NCBI RefSeq assembly: GCF_000939975.1
Contig: NZ_LK391969.1
Span: forward strand, 1,148,693 to 1,212,692
Origin: Pseudomonas saudimassiliensis
GTDB taxonomy: Bacteria > Pseudomonadota > Gammaproteobacteria > Pseudomonadales > Pseudomonadaceae
Direction of reading: 5' to 3'
DNA length: 64,000 nt
Below, piece by piece: positions 49,599 to 58,451 of the stretch; position 1 is the stretch's first letter; the number at the start of each line of letters is the position of its first letter. Position numbers and translations under genes: made by a program. The notes under the pieces are model-generated. The model searched no databases. It was given only the letters and a program-made list of their open reading frames with translations, and was not told the DNA's origin.

Positions 49599-49787
49599 AT
49601 GATGGGCATCAGTATCTGGCAACTTGTGATCATTCTGCTGATCGTGATCATGCTGTTCGGCACCAAGCGCCTGCGCGGGCTGGGCAATGACATTGGCGGC
49701 GCCATCAGCGGCTTCCGCAAGGCGGTCAATGAGGGCGAAACCAATCCCCAGTCGCTGGAGGCGGAAAAGCTCAAGCAGCATTCCTGA
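49599..49787 (+). CDS. tatE: TatA/TatE family Sec-independent translocase component
   Basis: 62 residues: one membrane helix ([19 protein letters not shown]) followed by an amphipathic helix ([17 protein letters not shown]) as in TatA/TatE. It lies at the end of the nos cluster, as in P. stutzeri, and suits the Tat-exported NosZ. It could be called tatA or tatE; a complete tatABC set is not here. Confidence 0.9.
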   Translation: MMGISIWQLVIILLIVIMLFGTKRLRGLGNDIGGAISGFRKAVNEGETNPQSLEAEKLKQHS

Positions 49788-49835
49788 AGGGCGGCTTCAT
49801 CATCGACACGTAGCGGCAGGGCTCGGAGTTGGACA

Positions 49836-49940
49836 ATGCTGGGCGGTTGCCCTTGGCGAACTCGCACCCGTGCCGTCCATGGCGCTCGTGTGCGGCCGTC
49901 CATGGCCGCACACGGTTCGCCAAGGGCAACCGCCCAGCAT
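49836..49940. repeat. Large nested palindrome after the nos cluster
   Basis: A perfect 26-bp inverted repeat (49836-49861 and 49915-49940) encloses a smaller hairpin with 10-bp arms (49888-49897 and 49904-49913). A 12-bp direct repeat, GCCGTCCATGGC, also occurs twice inside. The whole 105-bp structure could form a cruciform or act as a bidirectional barrier. It sits alone in the 292-bp gap between tatE and the cytochrome c peroxidase gene. It has no coding content. Confidence 0.85.
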
Positions 49941-50004
49941 CGTCCTGCGACTTCGGTGTGGCTGAGGCAATCGCTGCTGCCTGAGTCAGGTCACGATAGC
50001 GTCC

Positions 50005-50010
50005 TATACT
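50005..50010 (+). promoter_or_regulatory. Putative -10 element of the cytochrome c peroxidase gene
   Basis: TATACT about 70 bp before the ATG, followed within a few bases of the expected start point by a 22-bp palindrome. No ANR box was found in this upstream region. Confidence 0.4.
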
Positions 50011-50023
50011 CTATCCGAGGCTG

Positions 50024-50045
50024 GCGGCCTGCCCAGGCAGGCCGC
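50024..50045 (+). promoter_or_regulatory. Leader hairpin of the cytochrome c peroxidase mRNA
   Basis: GCGGCCTGCC-CA-GGCAGGCCGC, 10-bp perfect arms. It would lie near the 5' end of the transcript and about 33 bp before the start codon. An mRNA-stabilising or regulatory role is inferred. Confidence 0.45.
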
Positions 50046-50078
50046 TCTCCCCACGCCAACGATGAGGAATTGTGAACG

Positions 50079-51164
50079 ATGAAAAGAACCACAGCCCGTA
50101 AAGGGCTCTCGCTGCTGGTCGGTAGCCTGGCCCTTGCGACCGGTATTGCCCATGCCGATCAGGCGCTCCGTGATCGCGCCCAGGCCATCTTCAAGCCCAT
50201 TCCCGATGAGGTTACCGAGATCCGCGGCAAGCAGGTCAAGCCTGCGGAGGTCGAGTTGGGCCGCAAGCTCTGGTTCGAAACCCGCCTGTCACGTAGCCAC
50301 CTGATCAGTTGCAACACCTGTCACAACCTCAGTATCGGTGGCGGCGACAACGTCCAGGTGTCGATCGGTCATGGCTGGCAAAAGGGTCCGCGTAACAACC
50401 CGACGGTGCTCAACGCGGTGTTCAACGCCGCCCAGTTCTGGGATGGCCGCGCCGAGGATCTGCAGGAGCAGGCCCAGGGTCCGTTGCAGGCGGCGGTAGA
50501 AATGAACAATACCCCCGAACGGATCGAGGCCACACTGAAAAGTATTCCCGAATATGTGGATGAATTCACCCAGGCCTTTGGGGGCGATGATCCGGTCAGC
50601 TTCGAGAATGCGGCCCAGGCCCTGGCGGCGTTTGAAACCACGCTCATCACGCCGAACGCGCCCTTTGACCAGTTCCTGAAGGGCGATGATGATGCGTTGA
50701 CCGAGGTGCAGAAAAAGGGGTTGGCCTCCTTCATCGACACCGGCTGTGTCGCCTGCCATAACGGCGTGAACCTCGGCGGCCAGGCCTACTTCCCCTTTGG
50801 TGTGGTCAAGCGCCCCGGCGCTGACATCCTGCCGGTGGAGGACAAGGGCCGGTTCGCGGTAACCAGCACCGCCTCGGATGAATACGTCTTCCGCGCCTCG
50901 CCCCTGCGTAACGTTGCCTTGACGCCACCCTATTTCCATAGCGGTGAGGTATGGGATCTGGAGCAGGCGGTTGCCATCATGGGTGATAGCCAGCTGGGAC
51001 GGGAACTGGCAGCGGACGACATCAAAGCCATTACCGCCTTCCTGCACAGCCTGACCGGCGACCAGCCCCAGCTGACGCTGCCGGTGCTGCCGGCCAGTAC
51101 CGCCAAGACGCCGCGACCCGATGACGAGGTCAGCGTCGAAACACGGGAAGAACTCAACCAGTAA
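50079..51164 (+). CDS. ccpA: Di-haem cytochrome c peroxidase
   Basis: 361 residues. Signal peptide (to about 26, ATGIAHA) and two haem-binding motifs, CNTCH and CVACH, in two cytochrome domains of the bacterial CcpA/MauG family. The segment NNPTVLNAVFNAAQFWDGRA is characteristic. It reduces H2O2 in the periplasm with electrons from cytochrome c551 or azurin. Usually induced under low oxygen by ANR, but no clear ANR site is present here. The last 25 residues are polar and charged. Confidence 0.93.
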   Translation: MKRTTARKGLSLLVGSLALATGIAHADQALRDRAQAIFKPIPDEVTEIRGKQVKPAEVELGRKLWFETRLSRSHLISCNTCHNLSIGGGDNVQVSIGHGWQKGPRNNPTVLNAVFNAAQFWDGRAEDLQEQAQGPLQAAVEMNNTPERIEATLKSIPEYVDEFTQAFGGDDPVSFENAAQALAAFETTLITPNAPFDQFLKGDDDALTEVQKKGLASFIDTGCVACHNGVNLGGQAYFPFGVVKRPGADILPVEDKGRFAVTSTASDEYVFRASPLRNVALTPPYFHSGEVWDLEQAVAIMGDSQLGRELAADDIKAITAFLHSLTGDQPQLTLPVLPASTAKTPRPDDEVSVETREELNQ

Positions 51165-51305
51165 CCGGAGCCGGGGGAAGGCAGGTCGCCTGTCTTCCCT
51201 GGCGATAGCGGAAGTTGTCCGCAGCTGCGACAAATTGCCCCCCTGGCTCATGACCCAGCCAGCGCTGCCGATAAAACAGGAAATAACCGGCGGGCAGAGG
51301 TAACC

Positions 51306-52406
51306 ATGTGGTGGCGCGGTAATAAAGATGAACTACAGGCACTGCAGCGGGACCGGCAGCGCCTCGAAGCCGAAGTGGCCAGACAGGCCAGCCACATCGC
51401 CGAGCTCCAGCAGCAGCTGGAGGAACAGTCGCACCGCGACCAGCGCGAACTGGATTATTACCGCCAGGTATCGGGCAACCTGATCCGTTTCAGTACCTCG
51501 GTTACCCACCTTGGGGACTCCTTCGAATACCTGGCCGGCCAGCTCAACCGTGATCGCGAGCATGCCGTGGAGGTTGCCAGCGCCGCGCTGGGCAATCAGC
51601 AGCGCTTCGATGACCTGCGCCACAAGGCGACTGCCATGGAAAGCGGGTTGATTGGCGCGTCGAATCAGGTCGAGACGCTGTCGGAACACTCTGCAGAAAT
51701 CAACGGTATCGTCGATCTCATCGGCGGCATTGCCAGCCAGACCAACCTGCTCGCCCTCAACGCCGCCATCGAAGCGGCCCGCGCCGGGGAAGCCGGCCGC
51801 GGTTTTGCCGTGGTGGCCAGTGAGATCCGGCACCTGGCCGAACGCACCGCCCAGGCCACCAGCGACATAGTGGCGCGAATCGACGAGCTGCAGAAGATTA
51901 CCGGCGCCGTGCAGCAATACATCCAGTCCCAGGGCGCGTTGGCCGAGGACTTCAGTCGGTCCACCGAGGCGGCGGTGGTGGGCATGGACCTGCTGCACAG
52001 CCTGGCCGGGGAAATGCAACGGGGAATCGAGACCTCGGCCTTCCGCGCCGGGGTGGAGCTGGCCAATCTGGACGAGCTGTCCCTCAAGTTCGTGGTGTAC
52101 AACCACCTCCTGGGCAAGCGCGGCGCGCCCCTGCCGGAGCTGCCCGGCGAGCGCGATTGCCGCTTCGGCAGGTGGTACTACGGTAATGGTAGCCAGAGCA
52201 TCCAGCAGTCCCAGCAATTCCGGGAGATCGAACGACCGCATACCGCAGTACACAGCGAAGGACTGGCGGCCATGCACTGCTTCAACGACGGCGCGCTGGA
52301 AACGGCCGTACAACATCTGGGCGGCATGGAAGAAGCCAACCTGGCGGTGATGCGTATCGTCGCCGACGTGATGGCCGCCTTCGAACGGCGCCAGACCAGC
52401 ACCTGA
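51306..52406 (+). CDS. Soluble chemoreceptor with C-terminal CZB zinc-binding domain
   Basis: 366 residues, no membrane segment. Residues about 1-45 are coiled coil; a short chemoreceptor signalling hairpin follows with [21 protein letters not shown] and [15 protein letters not shown]. The C-terminal part has the CZB pattern [19 protein letters not shown] and [10 protein letters not shown], giving the Cys/His zinc ligands. CZB receptors sense zinc or hypochlorous acid. No chemotaxis genes are adjacent. Confidence 0.88.
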   Translation: MWWRGNKDELQALQRDRQRLEAEVARQASHIAELQQQLEEQSHRDQRELDYYRQVSGNLIRFSTSVTHLGDSFEYLAGQLNRDREHAVEVASAALGNQQRFDDLRHKATAMESGLIGASNQVETLSEHSAEINGIVDLIGGIASQTNLLALNAAIEAARAGEAGRGFAVVASEIRHLAERTAQATSDIVARIDELQKITGAVQQYIQSQGALAEDFSRSTEAAVVGMDLLHSLAGEMQRGIETSAFRAGVELANLDELSLKFVVYNHLLGKRGAPLPELPGERDCRFGRWYYGNGSQSIQQSQQFREIERPHTAVHSEGLAAMHCFNDGALETAVQHLGGMEEANLAVMRIVADVMAAFERRQTST

Positions 52407-52495
52407 GCCGACCGCTGCAGCACAAAAAGGCCGAATCTTTTGCTGCCGTACCCGTCGAACAAGGACAGCATTCTTTTATCGACGAGGGAGTACCC

Positions 52496-52726
52496 ATGAA
52501 CGACAGCGAAAACCATGTCTACCACAAGGAAGGTTGCCCCTACGCCGCCAAGGCCATCGAGCTGCTGGACAAGCAGGGCGTTTCCTACCGAGTGCATGTA
52601 TTTGCCGACCCGACCGAGGAGCGCTTGTTCAAGGAGGAACACGGGGTTCAGACCACGCCGCAGGTGTTCCTTGAGGGGGAGCGTATCGGCGGTTACGACG
52701 AGTTGGCGGCGCACTTCGGCCAATAA
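52496..52726 (+). CDS. Glutaredoxin-like protein with a CPYA active site
   Basis: 76 residues. Thioredoxin-like fold: active site CPYA (C14-A17) instead of the common CPYC, cis-proline in QTTPQVF, then GERIGGYDELAAHF. A single active-site Cys suggests monothiol chemistry with glutathione. Strong GAGGGAG ribosome site. 89 bp after the chemoreceptor. Confidence 0.85.
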   Translation: MNDSENHVYHKEGCPYAAKAIELLDKQGVSYRVHVFADPTEERLFKEEHGVQTTPQVFLEGERIGGYDELAAHFGQ

Positions 52727-52878
52727 CCGCGCGGGTGGCGTGAGGCAGGTCTCACCACCTGCCCTCGGCCCGACGAACCGACGAGCGGCCTATTGCCTTT
52801 AGGGTCGGATTGATTGATTCTCTGCTGGTCAGCATTGCTGAAGTTGCACCTCAGCGACACTTCAGGGAGAACAAGAAT

Positions 52879-53328
52879 ATGCGCAGAGCATATCTGGATA
52901 TGGAATTTACCAGCCTCGCCAGCCATGCCCGGTTGATCAGTCTCGCCCTCGTCACCAGTGACGGTCAGGAACTCTACCTGGAGCTCCTCGATAACTGGAA
53001 GATCGATGATTGTTCCGGGTTCGTTCAGGACACCGTGCTACCCAAGCTTGACCTGCTCGCCCATGGTCTGACGACCACCCAGGCGCGCCAGCGGCTGCGC
53101 ACCTTTCTCGAGACTATCGCCCCGGTGGACATCCTGACCGCCTCGCCCCATTGGGACCAGCCCCTGCTCAAATGGCTGCTGGGCCCCGATGGGCTACCCT
53201 CTAGTGTATGCATGCGCGCCGTACCGCATGATCCAGTGACCTGGGATGAGCAACTGGAGGTGCCGCACCATGCCCTGGCGGATGCGCGCCTGTTTGCCGG
53301 CCAGCGCGAGCGCGCCTGCATGGCCTGA
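52879..53328 (+). CDS. DEDDh-type 3'-5' exoribonuclease-like protein
   Basis: 149 residues. Begins MRRAYLDMEFTSL, with the DxE metal-binding pair (D7, E9), continues LISLALVTSDGQELYLEL, and has the His/Asp end motif PHHALADARLFAG, which together fit a small DEDDh exonuclease of the Rv2179c-type family. Start chosen at 52879 (GGGAG upstream); the upstream ATG adds 23 residues. Substrate unknown. Confidence 0.75.
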   Translation: MRRAYLDMEFTSLASHARLISLALVTSDGQELYLELLDNWKIDDCSGFVQDTVLPKLDLLAHGLTTTQARQRLRTFLETIAPVDILTASPHWDQPLLKWLLGPDGLPSSVCMRAVPHDPVTWDEQLEVPHHALADARLFAGQRERACMA

Positions 53329-53391
53329 TTGTCGAGGGGGTGACAGCGCAGGCCGACGATAGGCCGGCCTGCTTTCACACTGGAGTCCTCC

Positions 53392-55038
53392 ATGACTCAA
53401 GCCTGGCCGCTCCCCTGGGAGCCCGACCCACGATACCGCACCCGCGTGGCGTATTTCTCCATGGAATACGCCATCGACCAGCCGCTGAAGATCTACTCCG
53501 GAGGACTGGGCTTTCTCGCTGGTTCCCATATGCGTAGTGCCTTCGACCTGCGCCAGAACCTGATCGGCATCGGTATCCTGTGGAAGAACGGCTACTACGA
53601 CCAGGTCCGCCAGGATGACCAGGGCATGCGGGTGCAATTCCAGAAAAAATACTACCCCTTCCTGGTGGATACCGGCATCTGCGTTACGGTCACCGTCAAT
53701 GGCCACCAGGTTTGGGTCAAGGCGTTGCTGCTGCCGGCCGAGGTGTTCGGTACCGCCCCGCTTTACCTGCTGACCACCGACATCCCGGAAAACGACTACC
53801 TGGCGCAGACCATCACCCACCGGCTGTACGATACCGAGCCCTCGACCCGCATCGCCCAGAGCATCGTCCTGGGGATGGGCGGCGCCAGGCTGGTGGAGCG
53901 CCTCGGCGGTGCGGACGTCTACCATCTAAACGAAGCCCACGCCCTGCCCCTGGCCTTCCACCTCAGGGCGCACCTGCCGGACAGCCAGGCGGTACGCCAG
54001 CGGATCGTCTTCACCACCCACACGCCGGAAAAAGCCGGCAACCCCGAACACGACCAGGTGTTCCTCCAGCGCATGGGTTTTTTTGGTGAGCTGAGTGCCG
54101 ATCAGATCACCGACCTGACCGGGATGACCGGCCCCCTTTTCAGCCACACCCTGGCGGCGCTGCGCGTGGCGCGTCGCGCCAATGGCGTCTCCCGGCTGCA
54201 CGGAGAGGTAGCCAATCAGATGTGGGCTAGCGAGCCGGGAACCTGTCCGATCGGTTCGGTGACTAATGCCCAGAACGCCCGTTTCTGGCAGGACCGGGCG
54301 CTACGCCACGCGCTGGATCAGGAGGACGACACGGCGCTGTTGCGCCGCAAACAGGAATTGAAGCGCGAGTTGTTCGAGGTCGTGGCAGACCAGACCGGCA
54401 AGCTGTTCGACCCCGCAGTGCTGACCATCGTCTGGGCCAGGCGCTTCGCCGCCTACAAGCGGGCCGATCTGCTCATGCATGACCTGTATCGATTCTGTCG
54501 GCTGATTGTGGACACTGAGCGACCGGTACAGTTGATCTGGGCGGGCAAGCCGTTCCCCTTCGATCAGACCGCTGTGGAGCTGTTCAACCGGCTAGTGCGG
54601 CTGTCCTACAAGACAGCGCGCTTTGCGGTCCTGACCGGGTATGAAATCCGGCTATCGCGCCTGCTGAAACAGGGCGCCGATGTCTGGCTGAATACGCCCC
54701 AGCGGCTACGCGAGGCGTCTGGCACCAGCGGTATGGCGGCCGCCATGAACGGCGCGGTGAACCTGTCGATCAGCGACGGCTGGGTCCCGGAGTTCGCCCG
54801 CGATGGCCAAAACTGCCTGCTCATCGGACCCGCTGAGCCAGGGCTGGATACCGCAGCCCAGGACCAGGCCGATTACCAGCAGCTGATGGAGATCATCGAC
54901 CAGCGGGTACGCCCGCTGTATTACGACCAGCCAGAGCGCTGGCTGGCACTGGTGAAGCAGGGCATGCGCGATGTGCTGCCCCGGTTCGATTCCGATCGCC
55001 TGGCGGATGATTATTATCGCCAGCTCTATGACCAATGA
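53392..55038 (+). CDS. Short GT35 alpha-glucan phosphorylase-like protein lacking the PLP lysine
   Basis: 548 residues, the short form of the glucan phosphorylase family (TIGR02094-like). Typical segments: VAYFSMEYAIDQPLKIYSGGLGFLAGSHM at the start, YHLNEAHALPLAF, RRFAAYKRADLL, and EASGTSGMAAAMNGAVNLS near residues 441-459. In working phosphorylases this last motif has a lysine after GM (GMKAA) that binds PLP; here it is Ala449. Phosphate-site Arg and Lys residues remain. Loss of activity or a changed role is inferred. First gene of a four-gene operon with 15- and 19-bp gaps and a 4-bp overlap. Confidence 0.8.
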   Translation: MTQAWPLPWEPDPRYRTRVAYFSMEYAIDQPLKIYSGGLGFLAGSHMRSAFDLRQNLIGIGILWKNGYYDQVRQDDQGMRVQFQKKYYPFLVDTGICVTVTVNGHQVWVKALLLPAEVFGTAPLYLLTTDIPENDYLAQTITHRLYDTEPSTRIAQSIVLGMGGARLVERLGGADVYHLNEAHALPLAFHLRAHLPDSQAVRQRIVFTTHTPEKAGNPEHDQVFLQRMGFFGELSADQITDLTGMTGPLFSHTLAALRVARRANGVSRLHGEVANQMWASEPGTCPIGSVTNAQNARFWQDRALRHALDQEDDTALLRRKQELKRELFEVVADQTGKLFDPAVLTIVWARRFAAYKRADLLMHDLYRFCRLIVDTERPVQLIWAGKPFPFDQTAVELFNRLVRLSYKTARFAVLTGYEIRLSRLLKQGADVWLNTPQRLREASGTSGMAAAMNGAVNLSISDGWVPEFARDGQNCLLIGPAEPGLDTAAQDQADYQQLMEIIDQRVRPLYYDQPERWLALVKQGMRDVLPRFDSDRLADDYYRQLYDQ

Positions 55039-55053
55039 CGTGCGGAGGCAAAC

Positions 55054-55320
55054 ATGGCAACCGGATGGGCGCAGGACGGTGCGGTACAGGACCAGATCGA
55101 CGACACCATCAAGGACGCCGTCGAGCGGGCCCGCAGCAAATTGCCGGCGGGTGAAAGCCTCAGCCATTGCGAGGAATGTGGCGAGGCCATCCCCGAGGCT
55201 CGCCGCCAGGCGGTGCCGGGCGTGCGGTTATGCGTGGCGTGCCAGTCGGCACTGGACCGAGAACAACAGGCCGCCGGCGGCTATAACCGCCGCGGCAGCA
55301 AGGACAGTCAACTGCGTTGA
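55054..55320 (+). CDS. DksA/TraR-type C4 zinc-finger protein
   Basis: 88 residues. The four zinc-binding cysteines are C39, C42, C60 and C63 (HCEECGEAIPEAR and LCVACQSAL), the DksA/TraR C4 zinc finger. The N-terminal helix is short, so the coiled coil of true DksA is missing, as in YbiI-like small proteins. It may bind RNA polymerase or another partner. 15 bp after the phosphorylase-like gene and 19 bp before the lipid kinase. Confidence 0.85.
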   Translation: MATGWAQDGAVQDQIDDTIKDAVERARSKLPAGESLSHCEECGEAIPEARRQAVPGVRLCVACQSALDREQQAAGGYNRRGSKDSQLR

Positions 55321-55339
55321 ACCGCACCGGAGAATCCGC

Positions 55340-56314
55340 ATGATGCACCAGCCGCAGCCCACAGGGACGTTGACGCTGACCGGTCGCGAGCCCCTGTTCA
55401 TGATCATGAACGCCGGCTCCGGCAAGCACGACAGCACGGATAGACAGGCCATCATCAGGGCCGTATGCGAGGAGGCTGGGCGACATCATGAATTACTCCT
55501 GGTGCGCCAGGGCAACCAGCTCGAGGCCACTGCAAAACAGGCAGTAAAACTGGCGCGGGAACAGGCCGGTGTGGTGGTCGCCGTGGGTGGTGACGGCACC
55601 TTGCATGCGGTCTGTCAGGCCGTGGTCGGCCAGGGGGTGCCCTTCGGGGTATTGCCCCAGGGCACCTTCAACTATTTCGGGCGGGCCCACGGGATTTCCC
55701 AGGACCTTGAGCAAGCCCTACGGGACCTGCTCGATGCCCGCCTGGAACAGGTCAGCCTGGGGCGGCTCAATGGTCGCTACTTCCTGGTCAATGCCAGCGT
55801 CGGGCTCTATCCCCGACTGCTGGAGGATCGCGAAGCCTATAAACAACGCTATGGTCGCAGTCGCCTGGTGGCATTGTGGTCGGCAGTGGTTACCCTGGCC
55901 CGGGCGCATCGTCAGCTGCACCTGCAGCTGGACTACGCCGGCCAGCACCGCAGTCTGCGCACCCCGACCTTGGTGGTCTGCAATAATCCGCTGCAACTGG
56001 ATCATATCGGCATCGACCCGCAACTGCCGGAGGAGTCGGATCACCTGATCGCCCTGGCCTCCCGCCCGGTGGGCACCCTGGCGCTCTATGGCCTGCTGGT
56101 GCAGGGGCTGCTGAGCCGTATGGGCGAGGCGGACAATGTCATCAGCATCGGCTTCGAAACCATGACCGCACAGCTGGGGTCGCGCCCGCGGCTGGTCAAG
56201 GTGGCCATGGATGGCGAGATCTTCCGCATGCGTACCCCGCTGCAATTCAATATCGTCCCCAAGGCGCTGCCGCTGCTGATTCCCCGCAGTGCCCCGCCGC
56301 CGGAGCACCCATGA
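55340..56314 (+). CDS. YegS/DgkB-type lipid kinase
   Basis: 324 residues. Diacylglycerol-kinase catalytic fold: FMIMNAGSGKHD, the glycine-rich nucleotide loop VAVGGDGTLHAVCQAV and LPQGTFNYFGRAHGI. The C-terminal beta-rich part (DHIGIDPQLPEESDHLI, LVKVAMDGEIFRM) is as in YegS/BmrU. Phosphorylates a lipid such as diacylglycerol or phosphatidylglycerol; exact substrate unknown. Start at 55340 (MMHQPQ). It overlaps the metallophosphoesterase gene (ATGA). Confidence 0.85.
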   Translation: MMHQPQPTGTLTLTGREPLFMIMNAGSGKHDSTDRQAIIRAVCEEAGRHHELLLVRQGNQLEATAKQAVKLAREQAGVVVAVGGDGTLHAVCQAVVGQGVPFGVLPQGTFNYFGRAHGISQDLEQALRDLLDARLEQVSLGRLNGRYFLVNASVGLYPRLLEDREAYKQRYGRSRLVALWSAVVTLARAHRQLHLQLDYAGQHRSLRTPTLVVCNNPLQLDHIGIDPQLPEESDHLIALASRPVGTLALYGLLVQGLLSRMGEADNVISIGFETMTAQLGSRPRLVKVAMDGEIFRMRTPLQFNIVPKALPLLIPRSAPPPEHP

Positions 56315-57111
56315 GCCGCCTCCTGCATCTGTCGGACCTGCATTTCGGCACCGAGGACCCGGAGGTAGTGGCGGCACTCCTGCAGCTGGCCCGGGAGCAG
56401 CAGCCTGATCTGTGCCTGCTCAGCGGCGATATCACCCAGCGCGCCCGTCGCGCCCAGTTCGCCGCGGCCCGGGCCTTCGTCCAGCAACTGCCGGCGCCCG
56501 TGTTGGCGGTGCCCGGCAACCATGATCTGCCGCTGTTCAATCTGCCCCTGCGGCTCCTGAACCCCTACGGCAACTATCGACGGGCCTTCGGCCAGTCGCT
56601 GGAACCGCAGCTGGAACGGGATGACCTGCTGCTCATTGGCGTCAATAGCACCCGGCCCGCCCGGCACAAGGATGGGGAGGTCTCCGCCGCCCAGATCAAA
56701 CGCGTAGCCGACCGCCTGCGTCAGGCGCGGCCGGGCCAGCTGCGGGTGATCATGCTGCACCATCCGGTGTGCGCCATTCAGCCTACGGATGTATCCAATC
56801 TGCTGATCGGTCGGGAGCAGGCTATCCCGGCCTGGGTCGACGCCGGGGCAGACCTGCTGTTGGCCGGGCATATTCACCTGCCCTACCTGACGACCCTTGG
56901 CGGCACGTCGCAGCGCCGCGCCTGGGCGTTGCAGGCCGGCACCGGGGTGTCACGGCGGGTCCGCGGCGCGGTGCCCAATTCGGTCAACCTGATCGAACAT
57001 GAGGCCAGCAATGGCCAACGCCACTGCCGTATCTCACGCTGGGATTACGCCCGGGAAGACGGGCGCTTCCAGTTGCGGGGAGAGGCGCAGCAGCTGGACT
57101 GCAGCGACTGA
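56311..57111 (+). CDS. Calcineurin-like metallophosphoesterase
   Basis: 266 residues with all five metal motifs: LSDLHFG (DxH), LSGDITQR (GD), VPGNHDLP (GNHD), MLHHPV (H) and LLAGHIHLP (GHxH). Two-metal phosphoesterase of the broad YpbG/CpdA class; the substrate is not evident, but co-translation with the lipid kinase suggests a linked phospholipid or phosphate ester. Its end abuts the convergent YebC-family gene. Confidence 0.86.
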   Translation: MSRLLHLSDLHFGTEDPEVVAALLQLAREQQPDLCLLSGDITQRARRAQFAAARAFVQQLPAPVLAVPGNHDLPLFNLPLRLLNPYGNYRRAFGQSLEPQLERDDLLLIGVNSTRPARHKDGEVSAAQIKRVADRLRQARPGQLRVIMLHHPVCAIQPTDVSNLLIGREQAIPAWVDAGADLLLAGHIHLPYLTTLGGTSQRRAWALQAGTGVSRRVRGAVPNSVNLIEHEASNGQRHCRISRWDYAREDGRFQLRGEAQQLDCSD

Positions 57112-57828
57112 TCAGACCTCGGCGTTGTGGTAGATGTTCTGCACATCCTCGACATCGTTGAGCATGTAGATGAAGCGCTCGAACATGGGCAGGTCTTCGG
57201 CGCTGATCGGCGTCGAGGTCTGCGGCAGGAACTGAATTTCGTCCACCTCGAAATCGACATCGCCCAGGGCATCGGTCAGCGCCTGGCGGGCCTTGGCGTA
57301 TTCGGTGTGCGGGGTAAATACCGTGATGACGCCAGCCTCGTTCTCGATGTCGGTCACGTCCACATCCGCCAGCATCAGCGCTTCCAGTACCGCTTCCTCG
57401 TCATCGCCCTTGAAGGCCAGGATCGCGCAGTGGTCGAACATGTGGCTGACGCTGCCGGGGGTGCCCATCTTGCATTTGGTCTTGGTGAAACAGTGACGCA
57501 CATCGGCGATGGTGCGGTTGGGGTTGTCGGTCAGGCAATCGACGATGACGATACAGTTGCCCGGGCCAAAACCCTCGTAGCGCGCGACAGCAAAGTCCTC
57601 ACCGCCGCCGCCCTTGGCCTTGTCGATGGCCTTGTCGATCACATGACCGGGCACCTGGTCCTTCTTCGCGCGGTCGATCAAGCCCCGCAGGGACAGGTTG
57701 CCGTTGGGGTCAACACCGCCGGACTTGGCGCAGACATAGATCTCACGAGCATACTTGCTGTAGATCTTGGTTTTCGCATCGGCCGTTTTGGCCATGGATT
57801 CTTTGCGGTTCTGATAAGCGCGTCCCAT
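57112..57828 (-). CDS. YebC/PmpR family protein, YeeN subfamily
   Basis: 238 residues, the same length as E. coli YeeN. Family segments: [56 protein letters not shown] and [13 protein letters not shown]. YebC-like proteins were long listed as regulators; recent work links the family to relieving ribosome stalls. An unusual number of Cys residues is present (six). The ATG at 57828 is the standard start. Confidence 0.9.
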   Translation of the reverse strand: MGRAYQNRKESMAKTADAKTKIYSKYAREIYVCAKSGGVDPNGNLSLRGLIDRAKKDQVPGHVIDKAIDKAKGGGGEDFAVARYEGFGPGNCIVIVDCLTDNPNRTIADVRHCFTKTKCKMGTPGSVSHMFDHCAILAFKGDDEEAVLEALMLADVDVTDIENEAGVITVFTPHTEYAKARQALTDALGDVDFEVDEIQFLPQTSTPISAEDLPMFERFIYMLNDVEDVQNIYHNAEV

Positions 57829-57986
57829 CGTGCAACCCCGATCAAGTCAGAAAGGGGACGATTTTACGCCAGTTGCCCGGCCTTGGGATGGTTTTTTAAC
57901 CGCTGGCCGGGATATATAACTGGAACCCCGACCGCTGCGCCTAGTCTGACCCTCTGACACATTCACAAACAATTTCAGGCTCCATC

Positions 57987-58451
57987 ATGCAACGTGCTGT
58001 ATCGATCTGTTTCAGCCTGGCGCTGGGTCTGCTGATGCTGGTACTGCAGGGCTGTGACCAGTGGCCGGCAGACCCCCGCGACTCGCTGAATGGCGCCCTG
58101 GAACGGGGCAGCCTGAGGGTCGGGGTGATTGCCAATCCCCCCTGGGTCGAGCTGGCCGACCCCACCTCCCCCACTGGGGTTGAAAGCGATCTGGTGGCGC
58201 AGTTCGCTGCCGAACACGACCTGGTGGTGGACTGGCAAACCGGCGGCGTGGAGGAGCAGATCGAAGCGCTGCGCGCCTATGAGCTGGATCTGCTGATCGG
58301 CGGGTTCACTCGCTCCAACCCCTGGAAGGCCGAGGTCGGCAACAGCTTCCCCCACCATGAGGATCGCGTGCTGTTGACGCCGCCAGGGGAGAATGCGCTG
58401 CTGATGGCCGTCGAGCGCTTCCTGTTCCAGCAGCAGGAGAACGAGCGATGA
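57987..58451 (+). CDS. One-lobe solute-binding (SBP3-like) lipoprotein
   Basis: 154 residues. Lipoprotein signal with lipobox LQGC (Cys23). The mature region GSLRVGVIANPPWVELADP, GVESDLVAQFAAEHDLVVDW and EALRAYELDLLIGGFTRSN matches the first lobe of family 3 amino-acid-type binding proteins, but these are about 230 residues, so the second lobe is missing. It overlaps the CDF-family gene (ATGA), implying a joint function: a membrane-anchored sensing or accessory subunit is inferred. Confidence 0.78.
   Translation: MQRAVSICFSLALGLLMLVLQGCDQWPADPRDSLNGALERGSLRVGVIANPPWVELADPTSPTGVESDLVAQFAAEHDLVVDWQTGGVEEQIEALRAYELDLLIGGFTRSNPWKAEVGNSFPHHEDRVLLTPPGENALLMAVERFLFQQQENER

Noticed and set aside
49941-50078. 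ANR box upstream of cytochrome c peroxidase
   Set aside because: Looked for because the gene is often ANR-controlled, but no TTGAT-N4-ATCAA-like site is present in this stretch.
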